From Bradyrhizobium prioriisuperbiae (GTDB taxonomy: Bacteria; Pseudomonadota; Alphaproteobacteria; Rhizobiales; Xanthobacteraceae), in assembly GCF_032397745.1 (NCBI RefSeq), contig NZ_CP135921.1:3646501-3710500 (forward strand): a DNA stretch of 64,000 bases, given 5' to 3'. Positions 39,058 to 48,330 of this stretch are shown in pieces. Positions within the stretch are counted from its first letter, which is position 1. The number at the start of each line of letters is the position of its first letter. The notes beneath the pieces are model-generated. The model ran no database searches. It had not been told where the DNA came from and saw only the letters and a program-made list of their open reading frames with translations. Position numbers and translations under genes: made by a program.

Positions 39058-42000
39058 ATGTCACGACGTCTTCTCGCCATCGCTAGTCTGCTTGTGTTGA
39101 TCACGGCGTGCCTCAGCGGGTTCGCCACGGCCCAGACCAAGACCAGGATCTCGCAGCCCACGCAACCGTCGGGGGTGCAGCCAAGTTCTCAAAAATCCGT
39201 TGCCCAGGCTCAGCAGGGTGGCTCCTCCGCTAACAGTCGCAGTGCGGCCTATCATGTCAGCGCCAACGGCGCGGCGACCTATGCTCTGCCGATCCGTGTG
39301 GCGCCTGGAACGCAAAAGCTGCAACCAAACCTGTCGTTTGCCTACAGCAGCCAAGGTGGCAACGGATCGCTCGGCGTCGGCTGGGGCCTCAGCGGATTGT
39401 CACAAATCACGCGCTGCGGCGCGAACTATGCTACGGATGGCTTTGCCAGCGGCGTGAACTACAACGCCAATGATCGTTTCTGTCTTGACGGCGCACGCCT
39501 TATGAACGTCGCCGGAGCAAAAGCGAGCCCCTATTATCAGGACGGCAGCGTCTATCACACCCAGATCGAGAGTTGGCGAAATGTCGTCGCCAATGCGATG
39601 AACGACAACGGCAGCGCGTGCGGCTCGGGGCCGTGCTGGTTTGCGGTCACGCTCAAGGACGGCACTCAGCTCGAATACGGCCGTGCCAACGGCGCGCAGT
39701 TCCTGGCGCTCGATGCCGCCGGACAGAATCTGTTCGGCTCTGGCGGCAGCAAGCAGGGCTCGGTTCGGGCCTGGGCGCTCAACAAGATCACCGATCGCAA
39801 CGGCAACAGCATCGCGCTCAGCTATACCAGCGCGCCGATGGCGCTCGATGGCACTCCCATCGCCGGCGCTGGCGGGGTCGGCGCATACTATATTTCGCGC
39901 ATCGACTATACGGCAAACGCCTCGGCTAGCCCTGCTACCGTGGCGCAGCGCTCCGTGCAGTTCTTCTACGCCGGCCGCCCCGATCCGACGACGCAATACC
40001 AGGGCGGCGCGCGTGTGACGACCGGCGCGCGGCTTGCAAAGATCATGTCCTGTCTGAACGCGGGGGCGATCTCCTTGCTGTCCTGTTCGGCGAGCGGCGT
40101 CTCGCAGGTTGCTTCCTACGCCCTGACGTACTGCGACCAGGACACGGCCTGCATGGCGGGATTCAGCACGCGCACCGGCCGCAGCGTGCTCTATTCCCTG
40201 GTGGAATGCGGTGCCGACGGCACCACGTGCCTGCCTGCCAATCTGTTCACGTGGCAGTCGGGGCCGAATACGGTCCAGAACGTCAACGGCGCGACCAGCA
40301 GCCTGAACACCGTCAATGCCGTCTGTGCCAGCACGGCGGTCACGAGCTGGGCGGATTTCAACGGCGACGGTCTGCCGGACTGGATCTGCAACGATGCCTA
40401 CAACACCGGCACGGTCAAGGTTCTGCTCGCGTCGCTCGGCGGCGCGGCGACACTCGTTGCACCCACGGGCGCGTCGCCCGATGGAACGCTGACGGGCGTG
40501 ACGGCCAAGTGCAGCAACGGGTCGGTGCAATGGACCAGTTTCACGGCCTCCGGCGATGTCGATTGGGTGTGCTATGACAACCAGGGTTACTTCTACGTTC
40601 TGGAATCAAACGGCTCCACCGTGCTGCCGACGAAGAACGGGGATCCGAGTGGCAGTGCGACGCCTGGCCGGTTGAAGGGCAACGACAGCGCCAACTATGT
40701 GCAGGCGTTGTGTCCTTCGTCCGGCAACGTTGCCTGGGCCGATTTCAACGGCGACGGATTTGCTGACTGGATCTGCACCACGGGCACCAGCGGCAACCTT
40801 CTCGTCTACGTCCTGCTGTCGAACGGAGAAACCCTCTCCACCATCCAAGGCGCCACGCCGACGCAGCTCTCGAACATTACCCCGATACAAGTGCCGGCTA
40901 TTTGCGCAAACACGCCGGTCTATAACTGGGTCGATTTCAACGGTGACGGACTTGCGGACCTCACCTGCAGCGATCCCCTCGGCGGTGGGGTGAGTGTATT
41001 TCTGTCGACCGGCACCGGGATGGTCAGCGCCAATCCCGCCAACACCGCCGGGCAAGTGACCGGTAGTGCGAGCTGTCAGGGCAACGCCGCGATTCAATGG
41101 GCTGACATCAACGGTGATGGATTGCCCGACTGGACATGTGTCGCCACTAATCTATCCAGCGTGTCCATGCTGGTGGCGACGGGTGCCAATCTGGTCAATC
41201 CCGACCCCGCAGCAGGTTCGCCCGGCAGCCCGGCGACCGCCTCGCTGGGGTGTGGCGGCGACACGCGTGCGATGCCGGCCTGGGCCGATTTCAACGGTGA
41301 CGGCCTCGCCGATCTGATCTGCTATGCGCCCTCTTTCAGCTCGATCTATTTTCAATTGTCGTCCGGCACCGGGATCCAGGCCGCGCCGTCTTCACCGATG
41401 ACAAGTGCGGCATCCTGCAGTGGCACTTCGGCGTGGATGGATTTCAATGGCGATCGCCTGGTCGATTGGGTCTGCACGACATCGAGCACCGGCGGCGTGA
41501 ACGTATTGGTCGGGTCGCCGTCGTATCCCGATCTCGCCACCACCATGACCAGCAGCCTTGGCGGCCAGGTTTCCGTGAGTTACGCGCCTCTCACCAATGC
41601 GGCTGTGTACGGCCAGCTGGCGGTGCCGGAATATCCCAGCGGAAAGGTGCTCGGCTTTCCGCAGCTCTACATTCTGGATCGCGTGCCGCTCTACGTTGTG
41701 TCCAGCTATACTTTGAGCAACGATGCCGCGCGCAACGCATCGAACTACAGTTATCGGAATAATCTCTATTACACCAACGGACGTGTCGGATTGCGCGGGC
41801 TCGGCTGGCAGGGCTTCGAGACCGTTGCCGTCTACGACGCATCCGTCGGAAACAACCTCACGCTCAGCTTTCTGCAGAACTTTCCCTTCACTGGCAAGAT
41901 CAGCAGTGCCGTCGCATGTACGGCTGCATCGGCGTCACAACAGTGCAGCAATGCGGGCGGCACCCAGAGCACGCTTTATACCGTGCGGCAGGCCTATTTC

Positions 42001-45000
42001 TGCGAGGCAGGAGCTGGAAGTTGTCAGCAGGATCCGCGCTATGCGCCGCTCGGTCCCGATGCCGGCGTTGCCCAGGTGTTGCTGGTGAAAAAAGGCGCTG
42101 CGCATGCGAGCTTCGGGTATCGGCTCGAGCAGCTCTATAATTACGACAGCTACGGAAATGGCATCTATCAGGCGAATTTCGGCGATATCGCCAATGGCGT
42201 CAAACCGCTCTACACCTGTTCCAGTTATTCCAATTCGCAGTCGCCGTGGCGGATTGGTTTCATGGTCAATCAGAAGCAGTCGATCAGTCCGACTTGCCCG
42301 GCCGCCGACGCCTGGTCGAGTTATCAGTACGATTCCTCGACCGACCTGAGCTGGACGCAGACCGCTTACGACGGCAAGCAGAACGTATCCGCAAGCGTCC
42401 GCTGGGACGATCGCAACAATGGCTGGCTCGGCAAGGTGGTCGGCCGCGACGCCGCCGGCATCGGCAACATCACCTCGGTCGCGACAACGAATCAGTCGGG
42501 CGGCTCGCCGGCGACCGTCGCCAATACCAGTTTTGCGATCGGGTACGATCCGATCTTCAACACCTTCGCGCAGACCGTCACGACGCCGCTGGCCGATCCC
42601 GCCAATTCCGGCTCGGCGTTGATGACGACACTTGCTTACGATGCCCGGTTTGGAACACGGGTCGGATCGAAGGGCCCCAATGGTGTGGTCAACCTGTCGT
42701 GCGTCGATGTGCTTGGCTCGGCCAGCGTCACGCAAGGACCGCTGGGCGACGGTGGTGCAAGCGGTACTGACGTCAACTGTCTCGGCGACCAGTCCGCGTT
42801 CTATGGCTCAACCGGTGTCTCGGCCGATTTCACCGGCGCCACCGTCACGACACTGAGCGCGACCACCTGGTCGGCCGGCAACGCTGCGATTGTGCAAACC
42901 ACGACCTCGCGGACCGATTGGGCCAATGCCTTCGCCAGCGCGAAGACGCGATGGATACAGACCTTCCTGGACGGGCTCGGCCGACCCTACCGCCGCATTG
43001 CGCAGGGCGACAATAACCAGAACAGCGCCATCGATATTTCCTTCCTGACCCGCAAACGCATCAAGCAGGTGTCGTTGCCTTATGCCGCCGGCACCTCGCC
43101 CGCGTCATGGATCAGCGCCGCCTACGACCAGTACGGCCGCAAGAAGCGCGTGACGGTGCCCTATGCCGGCCGGGATGCCAGTGCGCAACCTGCAGCGCAA
43201 CCGTGCAGCGCCGACGATATCGCGACCACCTCGACGATCTGCTGGGACTATGCGGCGCCCAATACCACGATGCGCACCGCCGCTGCCAACACCGATGCTC
43301 CGGACATCTCGAGCACCGAATTCCTGTTCTTCAACGGCGGCCGGAAGACGACGACGTTGACCAACCAGGGCGGCACGGCAGTCACCAGTTATAGCTTCGA
43401 CAATCTGGGACGGCCGATATCGGTGGTCGATCCGCTCGGGGCCGTGCTGACGGTCAAGCGCGATTCGCTGGGGCGCGCATGGTCGGTAACCGACAACGCC
43501 AATGGCACTGCGACCACGAGCTACAATACGCTCGGACAGTTGCTGACCCTGACGGATGCGGTCGGAGGCGCCTCGCAATTCACTTACGACGGCCTGGGCC
43601 GCACCAAGACCACGTCGATCTCCGGCGCGCTCGGCGAACTGGCGGAGGTGATTTCCTACACTTATGACGCGGTCGCTCCATCGGCTGCGCCCGGCGTCGG
43701 TTATGGCAATCTCAAGGGACGCCGGAGCGGCGTGTCGGCGGCGAAGCAGCGTGGTGGCGAAGCCACCTCAGCCTATGCCTTCGGCTACGACAGCTATGGA
43801 CGCGCCAACGTCGGCACTTTGACTTCTGGAGCAGGGACAGCGACCGTGACCGGCACGACGACACCGCTCGGCGCGCCGCTCCAGGTCAGCTATCCCGACA
43901 CAGCCAAGACGACATTGAGCTATGGCTACACAGCGACCGGATGGCCTGCGTCCGTTTCGCTCGCGGGAAGCGGCGCGCCGCTCGTCTCTTATTCGAACTA
44001 TACGATGAGCGGGCAGCCGCAGACCGTCACCTACAGCAGTGGGGTGGTGGAAAAATTCAGCTTCACCCCGCTAGGCCAGGTTCAGAATCATTCCGTGTGG
44101 GGAAAGGGCGCTTCGGTGCCGAATCTGATGGCCAACACCTATGTGTGGTCGCATCTCGGCCATGTCGCGCAGCTCGTCGATTGCACCAGCTCCGCGAACG
44201 CCGGCAACGGGCTGTGCAACGGCTTCCCGACCGGAACGTCTGCAGGCTCGACGAACCTGACCGAGACTTACAGCTATACGTTCGATCGCCTGACCAGCGC
44301 GGTCAGCGCGCAGTACGGCAGCCTCGGCTACCAGTACCATACCAACGGCAACCTGACGCAGACCAGCGGCGCTGCGACGACGACTTACCAATACAAGTCG
44401 GTCGGAGCTGCCGAGACCTACCAGGTGCTGAGCGGCAGCAATGGCTTCAACGCCAGGTACGACCGCCGCGGCAACATGACATTCAAGCAAACACCGTCCG
44501 GCGACAAGTGGAGCTATGTCTACGACGCGCGTGGACGCCTGATCGAGGCTCGCAAGAACGGGAAGCTGGTCGAACGCTATCTCTATGACTATCGCGGCCA
44601 GCGCCTGCAGAAGATCACCTACGCGACCGACGGCAAGACCGTTGTTGCGACCACTGATTACATCGGATCGTTGATGGTGACGACGTCAGGCAGTAGCGCA
44701 GGATCTGTCGCGCAGAGCCTCAACCTGCTCGGACCAAGCGGTTTCATCGGCACGCGATCGAGCGGCGGCACGGCGTCGAAAGGAATTTATTTTCATCGCA
44801 ATCCGCTGACCCAAAGCACGCGCCTTGTCACCGATGGGACCAGCGGCATGTTGCTGTCCAGCATGCTGTATCAACCTTATGGCGCGACGGTGCAGGTGAC
44901 GCCCGGCAACTCCGGCGCCTACCGGTCCAAGTTCCAGAGCCACGAACTCGATCAGGCGACCGGCCTGTATTACTTCGGCGCGCGTTATTACGATCCGGCG

Positions 45001-46266
45001 ATCGGCCGCTTCGTCACCGGCGACAAGCAGCTTGGCGGCAATCCTCTGCAGCAGGATGCGTTCAACCGCTATGCCATGGTGTTGAACAATCCGGTGATGA
45101 TGTGGGACCCGGATGGACGTCAGGCTGGCTGTAACGCCACAGGCGCCGTCTTGGGTGTCGTCGGTTTTGTTGCCGGCGGCGTGCTTGGTGGAGCTTCCAG
45201 TGGGATCACGGCTGAGGACAACAAGGCTTTTCTCGGGATCGCTGGCGCTACACTTGGCGCGGCGACCTTGGGAGGCCTCGGAGGGATTATCGCTCCCCTG
45301 TGTAATGCGCTCGTTTCGTTCAAAAACCGGGTGACGGGCCGTGGCGCTGCCGTCGATGACCCGGATGCGTTGTTGAACGGAGCGCTCGAGCAGGTCAACC
45401 AAGGGATCGCTGGATTGCGACAAGAGCGCGATACAGCGCGTCAAGAGCGCGATGCGGCGTATCAACAGCGTGATGCAGCGAATCAGGAGCGCGATCAGGC
45501 TTTGGACCAGCTTGGAGATGCCAACGCCGAGCGCGACGAGCTGCGCAACCAGCTGGGAACGACGGTCAATGAGCGTGACATCGCGCAGGTGCAGGCCAAT
45601 CACTACCGAGGTATCTGCGAGCAGAACGGATTTGAGATGTCGCTCGCGCACGATACCCCCATTTCGGTGAATGGCGGCATCAGACCGATCAGTGACATCC
45701 GCATTGGCGATAAGGTCTGGGCCTTTGATGCCGCCCTCGGCAGGCCCGGTCTTTATCCGGTCACACGCCTGCACGAGCGAACAGCGCCGGGTGTGCTGCG
45801 CGTCACCATCGAGGATCAGGTGACCGAAGTAACAGCCGAGCACCCCTTCAAGGTTCAGGGACGCGGCTGGGTCAGAGCCCGGCATCTCAAGGTCGGTGAC
45901 CGGCTTGTTGTGCTGAGCGGAAGCGATCGCGTGGTTACGAAGGTCGAGCCGGTGCCCGGTGCGGTGAAGGTCTATAATTTTGAAGTGTCCGCGGCTCACT
46001 CCTACTACGCAGGCGGCGTGCTGGTGCACAACGGCGGTGCGAGTTGCGACGCTAAAAGCTCCGACAAGGAGTCGCTGACCGGCGATGCGGCAAGCGAATC
46101 GGCCGCAGCGGACGATGTCGCTGCCAGCGCGGTGGGCGACACGGTCGAAGCAGGCGTCGATGTGGCCGCCGGAGTCGAGGTTGGCGTCGATACGGCCGCG
46201 GCCGCCGGCGGCAGCGCGTCGTTCGCCGACGTTCTTGTGAGCTTCCTGGCGTTGCTCGCGTTGTAG
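39058..46266 (+). CDS. giant secreted SpvB/RHS-repeat protein with Hint domain
   Basis: A 2402-residue protein. Signal peptide with either a lipobox-like ITAC (Cys18) or a signal peptidase I site at ATA-Q. SpvB/TcdB-type N-terminal domain at about 75-200 (LSFAYSSQGGNGSLGVGWGL). Seven FG-GAP-like repeats at about 420-810 (WADFNGDGLPDWIC type), each with a second Cys before the Trp. A TcdB-middle-like region follows, then YD/RHS repeats at about 1280-1910 and the RHS core ending WDPDGR at 2021. A Gly/Ala-rich hydrophobic segment (2025-2085) and a QERD heptad coiled coil (about 2118-2175) lead to a Hint domain (Ser2195 to His2324-Asn2325). The last 77 residues are Ala/Val/Asp-rich, with no recognised toxin. 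It may encapsulate or display its C-terminus. Confidence 0.88.
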   Translation: MSRRLLAIASLLVLITACLSGFATAQTKTRISQPTQPSGVQPSSQKSVAQAQQGGSSANSRSAAYHVSANGAATYALPIRVAPGTQKLQPNLSFAYSSQGGNGSLGVGWGLSGLSQITRCGANYATDGFASGVNYNANDRFCLDGARLMNVAGAKASPYYQDGSVYHTQIESWRNVVANAMNDNGSACGSGPCWFAVTLKDGTQLEYGRANGAQFLALDAAGQNLFGSGGSKQGSVRAWALNKITDRNGNSIALSYTSAPMALDGTPIAGAGGVGAYYISRIDYTANASASPATVAQRSVQFFYAGRPDPTTQYQGGARVTTGARLAKIMSCLNAGAISLLSCSASGVSQVASYALTYCDQDTACMAGFSTRTGRSVLYSLVECGADGTTCLPANLFTWQSGPNTVQNVNGATSSLNTVNAVCASTAVTSWADFNGDGLPDWICNDAYNTGTVKVLLASLGGAATLVAPTGASPDGTLTGVTAKCSNGSVQWTSFTASGDVDWVCYDNQGYFYVLESNGSTVLPTKNGDPSGSATPGRLKGNDSANYVQALCPSSGNVAWADFNGDGFADWICTTGTSGNLLVYVLLSNGETLSTIQGATPTQLSNITPIQVPAICANTPVYNWVDFNGDGLADLTCSDPLGGGVSVFLSTGTGMVSANPANTAGQVTGSASCQGNAAIQWADINGDGLPDWTCVATNLSSVSMLVATGANLVNPDPAAGSPGSPATASLGCGGDTRAMPAWADFNGDGLADLICYAPSFSSIYFQLSSGTGIQAAPSSPMTSAASCSGTSAWMDFNGDRLVDWVCTTSSTGGVNVLVGSPSYPDLATTMTSSLGGQVSVSYAPLTNAAVYGQLAVPEYPSGKVLGFPQLYILDRVPLYVVSSYTLSNDAARNASNYSYRNNLYYTNGRVGLRGLGWQGFETVAVYDASVGNNLTLSFLQNFPFTGKISSAVACTAASASQQCSNAGGTQSTLYTVRQAYFCEAGAGSCQQDPRYAPLGPDAGVAQVLLVKKGAAHASFGYRLEQLYNYDSYGNGIYQANFGDIANGVKPLYTCSSYSNSQSPWRIGFMVNQKQSISPTCPAADAWSSYQYDSSTDLSWTQTAYDGKQNVSASVRWDDRNNGWLGKVVGRDAAGIGNITSVATTNQSGGSPATVANTSFAIGYDPIFNTFAQTVTTPLADPANSGSALMTTLAYDARFGTRVGSKGPNGVVNLSCVDVLGSASVTQGPLGDGGASGTDVNCLGDQSAFYGSTGVSADFTGATVTTLSATTWSAGNAAIVQTTTSRTDWANAFASAKTRWIQTFLDGLGRPYRRIAQGDNNQNSAIDISFLTRKRIKQVSLPYAAGTSPASWISAAYDQYGRKKRVTVPYAGRDASAQPAAQPCSADDIATTSTICWDYAAPNTTMRTAAANTDAPDISSTEFLFFNGGRKTTTLTNQGGTAVTSYSFDNLGRPISVVDPLGAVLTVKRDSLGRAWSVTDNANGTATTSYNTLGQLLTLTDAVGGASQFTYDGLGRTKTTSISGALGELAEVISYTYDAVAPSAAPGVGYGNLKGRRSGVSAAKQRGGEATSAYAFGYDSYGRANVGTLTSGAGTATVTGTTTPLGAPLQVSYPDTAKTTLSYGYTATGWPASVSLAGSGAPLVSYSNYTMSGQPQTVTYSSGVVEKFSFTPLGQVQNHSVWGKGASVPNLMANTYVWSHLGHVAQLVDCTSSANAGNGLCNGFPTGTSAGSTNLTETYSYTFDRLTSAVSAQYGSLGYQYHTNGNLTQTSGAATTTYQYKSVGAAETYQVLSGSNGFNARYDRRGNMTFKQTPSGDKWSYVYDARGRLIEARKNGKLVERYLYDYRGQRLQKITYATDGKTVVATTDYIGSLMVTTSGSSAGSVAQSLNLLGPSGFIGTRSSGGTASKGIYFHRNPLTQSTRLVTDGTSGMLLSSMLYQPYGATVQVTPGNSGAYRSKFQSHELDQATGLYYFGARYYDPAIGRFVTGDKQLGGNPLQQDAFNRYAMVLNNPVMMWDPDGRQAGCNATGAVLGVVGFVAGGVLGGASSGITAEDNKAFLGIAGATLGAATLGGLGGIIAPLCNALVSFKNRVTGRGAAVDDPDALLNGALEQVNQGIAGLRQERDTARQERDAAYQQRDAANQERDQALDQLGDANAERDELRNQLGTTVNERDIAQVQANHYRGICEQNGFEMSLAHDTPISVNGGIRPISDIRIGDKVWAFDAALGRPGLYPVTRLHERTAPGVLRVTIEDQVTEVTAEHPFKVQGRGWVRARHLKVGDRLVVLSGSDRVVTKVEPVPGAVKVYNFEVSAAHSYYAGGVLVHNGGASCDAKSSDKESLTGDAASESAAADDVAASAVGDTVEAGVDVAAGVEVGVDTAAAAGGSASFADVLVSFLALLAL
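45421..45504 (+). repeat. four 21-bp tandem repeats coding for a QERD heptad coiled coil
   Basis: Four in-frame 21-base units start at 45421, 45442, 45463 and 45484. The first three begin CAAGAGCGCGAT, CAAGAGCGCGAT and CAACAGCGTGAT; the fourth begins CAGGAGCGCGAT. They encode seven-residue units such as QERDTAR and QERDAAY, lying between the RHS core and the Hint domain. Unit number could vary between strains. Confidence 0.8.
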
Positions 46267-46328
46267 CGGGTCCGTCAGCAAGGAAAGGTTTTCATCACCA
46301 TCGTTCAATTTAAAAGGGAGAAGCGGTT

Positions 46329-46862
46329 ATGGCGACCAGCGCGTGTAATGGAATGCAGATCAAGGTGACGAATTCAAACGTCACCTATACCGATGGAAGC
46401 GCGGCCCCGATTACGATCACGGCGGCGGGACCGGCGTCGGACGGCAGCGGCGGGACGCTGACCGATGCGGGCGGCAACAGCCCGCCAAAAGTGCCGATCG
46501 CCGTCGCCAACAATGGCAGCTATACGTTCACGGCATCGTCGTCCGAAGGTTCGGGCGGCTGGGCCAAGGGCACGCTCACCATCCAGTGCATGTATGCGCC
46601 GAACGGCACGACGCCGGGTACACCGCAAATCCTCACCGTCAGCTATTCCGGCCAGCCTAGCGCGTTTCCCAGTCATGCCAGCAATTGCACCGGCTCCGGT
46701 ACGGATTCGGTCCAATCCGCGAATTTCACCGTGCAGGGCAGCGGATCACAAGGCCAGGGCAGCGCGTGCGGCGTGAGCTTTACGGTCATGAACGGCGGCT
46801 CCAGCGGTTCTGGCACATCGAGCTCGAGCACAACGGCCGCTGCATCTGCGGCAGGCAGCTGA
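46329..46862 (+). CDS. small Cys-containing Ser/Gly/Thr-rich protein, paralogue 1
   Basis: A 177-residue protein of unknown family. It starts MATSACNGMQIKVTNSNVTY, is predicted to be beta-rich, and has four cysteines (Cys6, one in IQCMYAPN, one in SNCTGSG, one in SACGVSF) and a Ser/Gly/Thr/Ala-rich tail. No signal peptide or membrane helix is seen. AGGGAG precedes the ATG. It lies 62 bp after the RHS gene and 148 bp before a paralogue about 60% identical by eye, so it is probably co-transcribed with both. Candidate cargo, structural partner or hydroxylase substrate; none is proven. Confidence 0.75.
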   Translation: MATSACNGMQIKVTNSNVTYTDGSAAPITITAAGPASDGSGGTLTDAGGNSPPKVPIAVANNGSYTFTASSSEGSGGWAKGTLTIQCMYAPNGTTPGTPQILTVSYSGQPSAFPSHASNCTGSGTDSVQSANFTVQGSGSQGQGSACGVSFTVMNGGSSGSGTSSSSTTAAASAAGS

Positions 46863-47010
46863 TTTCGTCGACGAAGACCCGGCGCCCCCTTGCGAGTCCG
46901 ATCTCGAGCGATAACCACTGACCGGCCTGCAAGGGTGCGAGACCTCGTTATCGATGACGCGTGAGTTCGCGCGCGGCGATCTGGATTTCACGGCAACAGG
47001 AGAGTGAGAC

Positions 47011-47502
47011 ATGACCACGAGTGCGTGTGAAGGAATGCTCGTCAAAGTCACAAATTCCAACGTGACCTATACCGATGGAAGCCCTGCCGCGATTACAATC
47101 ACCTCGGCAGGACCGTCGTCCAACGGACAGGGTGGTACACTCACCGATGCGGACGGCAACAGCCCGCCCCAAATGCCGATTTCGGTGGCGCAGAATGAAA
47201 CTTATACATTCACCGCGGGCTCGGCCGAGGGCACCAACGGCAATGCCGGCGGCACCATCGTGATCCAGTGCATGTATGCGCCCAACGCGACGACATCGGG
47301 GACGCCGCAAACCTTGACGGTCAGCTACACCGGCACCTGCGCCATCGTCAATTCCAACAACTGCACCGGCGAAGGCACCGATTCTGCGACCTCGGCTAAC
47401 TTCACCGTGCAAGGCAGTGCCACGCAGGGCAAGGGCAGCGATTGCGTCGTGACGTTCACGGCGATGAACGGTGGCACGAGCGGTTCAGGCAGTTCCACTT
47501 GA
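47011..47502 (+). CDS. small Cys-containing Ser/Gly/Thr-rich protein, paralogue 2
   Basis: A 163-residue paralogue of the preceding gene. The blocks KVTNSNVTYTDGS, QCMYAPN, SANFTVQGS and MNGG are shared, and the four cysteine positions are kept. It has one extra cysteine (TGTCAIV), which could pair with the nearby NNC. The Gly/Ser tail is shorter. AGGAGA lies eight bases before the ATG. No signal peptide. It ends 67 bp before the PKHD hydroxylase gene. The family is not recognised. Confidence 0.75.
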   Translation: MTTSACEGMLVKVTNSNVTYTDGSPAAITITSAGPSSNGQGGTLTDADGNSPPQMPISVAQNETYTFTAGSAEGTNGNAGGTIVIQCMYAPNATTSGTPQTLTVSYTGTCAIVNSNNCTGEGTDSATSANFTVQGSATQGKGSDCVVTFTAMNGGTSGSGSST

Positions 47503-47569
47503 TTTTGCCGATATCGATCGAGCAGCAGCCGTCGCTGCGGGTTTGGTAAGCCAGTTGTACGGGAGCGAC

Positions 47570-48238
47570 ATGTTCACGACGATCGACAACGTGCTCTCCG
47601 CGGACGAACTTGCGCGTCTGCGCATGCTCGCGAGGGCGGCTTTGTTCGAGGACGGCCGCGGCAGCGCAACCGGCCTCGCGCGCGAGCTCAAGCACAACGA
47701 GCAGATGCGCCCCGACGGCGAAGCCGCCGCCGAGGCAGAGCGGATCCTGACCGATGCGCTGCTCGGATGCGATGCCCTGCGCGGCTTCGCCATTCCGGCG
47801 GCGATGCAGCGCCCGCGCCTGAGCCGGTATGGAGTGGGAATGAGCTATGGCACCCACGTCGATTCCGCTTTCATGGGCGAGCCGACCGTCCGCAGCGACG
47901 TGTCGGTTACGCTGTTCCTGAGCGACCCGGACACCTATGATGGCGGCGAGCTGGCCATCGACGGTCCATGGGGGCGTTTCAACGTCAAGCTCAATGCCGG
48001 ATCACTGGTGGCTTATCCGGCAACGACCCTGCATCAGGTCATTCCGGTGAGCCGCGGGGAACGGCTGGTGGCGCTCACCTGGATCACGAGCCGGGTGCGC
48101 AGTCACGACCAGCGTGAAATCCTGGTCGAGGTGGAGCGATTGCGCGGGCTGATCGAGGGAGGTGGCGAGATCGGAGCCACGAGTGCGGTGCTCGCCAAGA
48201 TTCGCGAGAATCTCCACCGCATGTGGTTCGACCCCTGA
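47570..48238 (+). CDS. PKHD-type 2-oxoglutarate/Fe(II) hydroxylase (PiuC/YbiX-like)
   Basis: A 222-residue oxygenase with the complete facial triad: His96 and Asp98 in GTHVDSAF, His155 in TTLHQVIPV, and the 2-oxoglutarate-binding Arg165 in RGERLVALTW. The family segment DGGELAIDGPWGRFNVKLNA lies between them. The start at 47570 is set by GGGAG five bases upstream and the canonical N-terminus; the frame extends to 47471 but would overlap the preceding gene. Homologues usually sit beside TonB-dependent iron receptors; here it ends the RHS operon, so a protein or peptide of this locus is a plausible substrate (inference). Confidence 0.9.
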   Translation: MFTTIDNVLSADELARLRMLARAALFEDGRGSATGLARELKHNEQMRPDGEAAAEAERILTDALLGCDALRGFAIPAAMQRPRLSRYGVGMSYGTHVDSAFMGEPTVRSDVSVTLFLSDPDTYDGGELAIDGPWGRFNVKLNAGSLVAYPATTLHQVIPVSRGERLVALTWITSRVRSHDQREILVEVERLRGLIEGGGEIGATSAVLAKIRENLHRMWFDP

Positions 48239-48330
48239 GATCGGGCCACACTTGTCGTTCTCGTCGCTGTAAGCAGGGCCGTGCGCGTGCCATCCGTTGC
48301 CGCAAATATTCGATTTCTACTCACCTTGCC

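Noticed and set aside
45421..45504. Regular repeats considered as a CRISPR-like array
   Set aside because: The 21-bp units are in frame, contiguous without spacers, and encode a coiled-coil heptad. No CRISPR array was seen anywhere in the window.
44686..46308. 540-codon minus-strand open frame under the RHS C-terminus
   Set aside because: Considered as an antisense immunity-like gene, but its translation is Arg/Ile/Leu-rich without motifs, while the plus strand encodes the RHS core and Hint domain.
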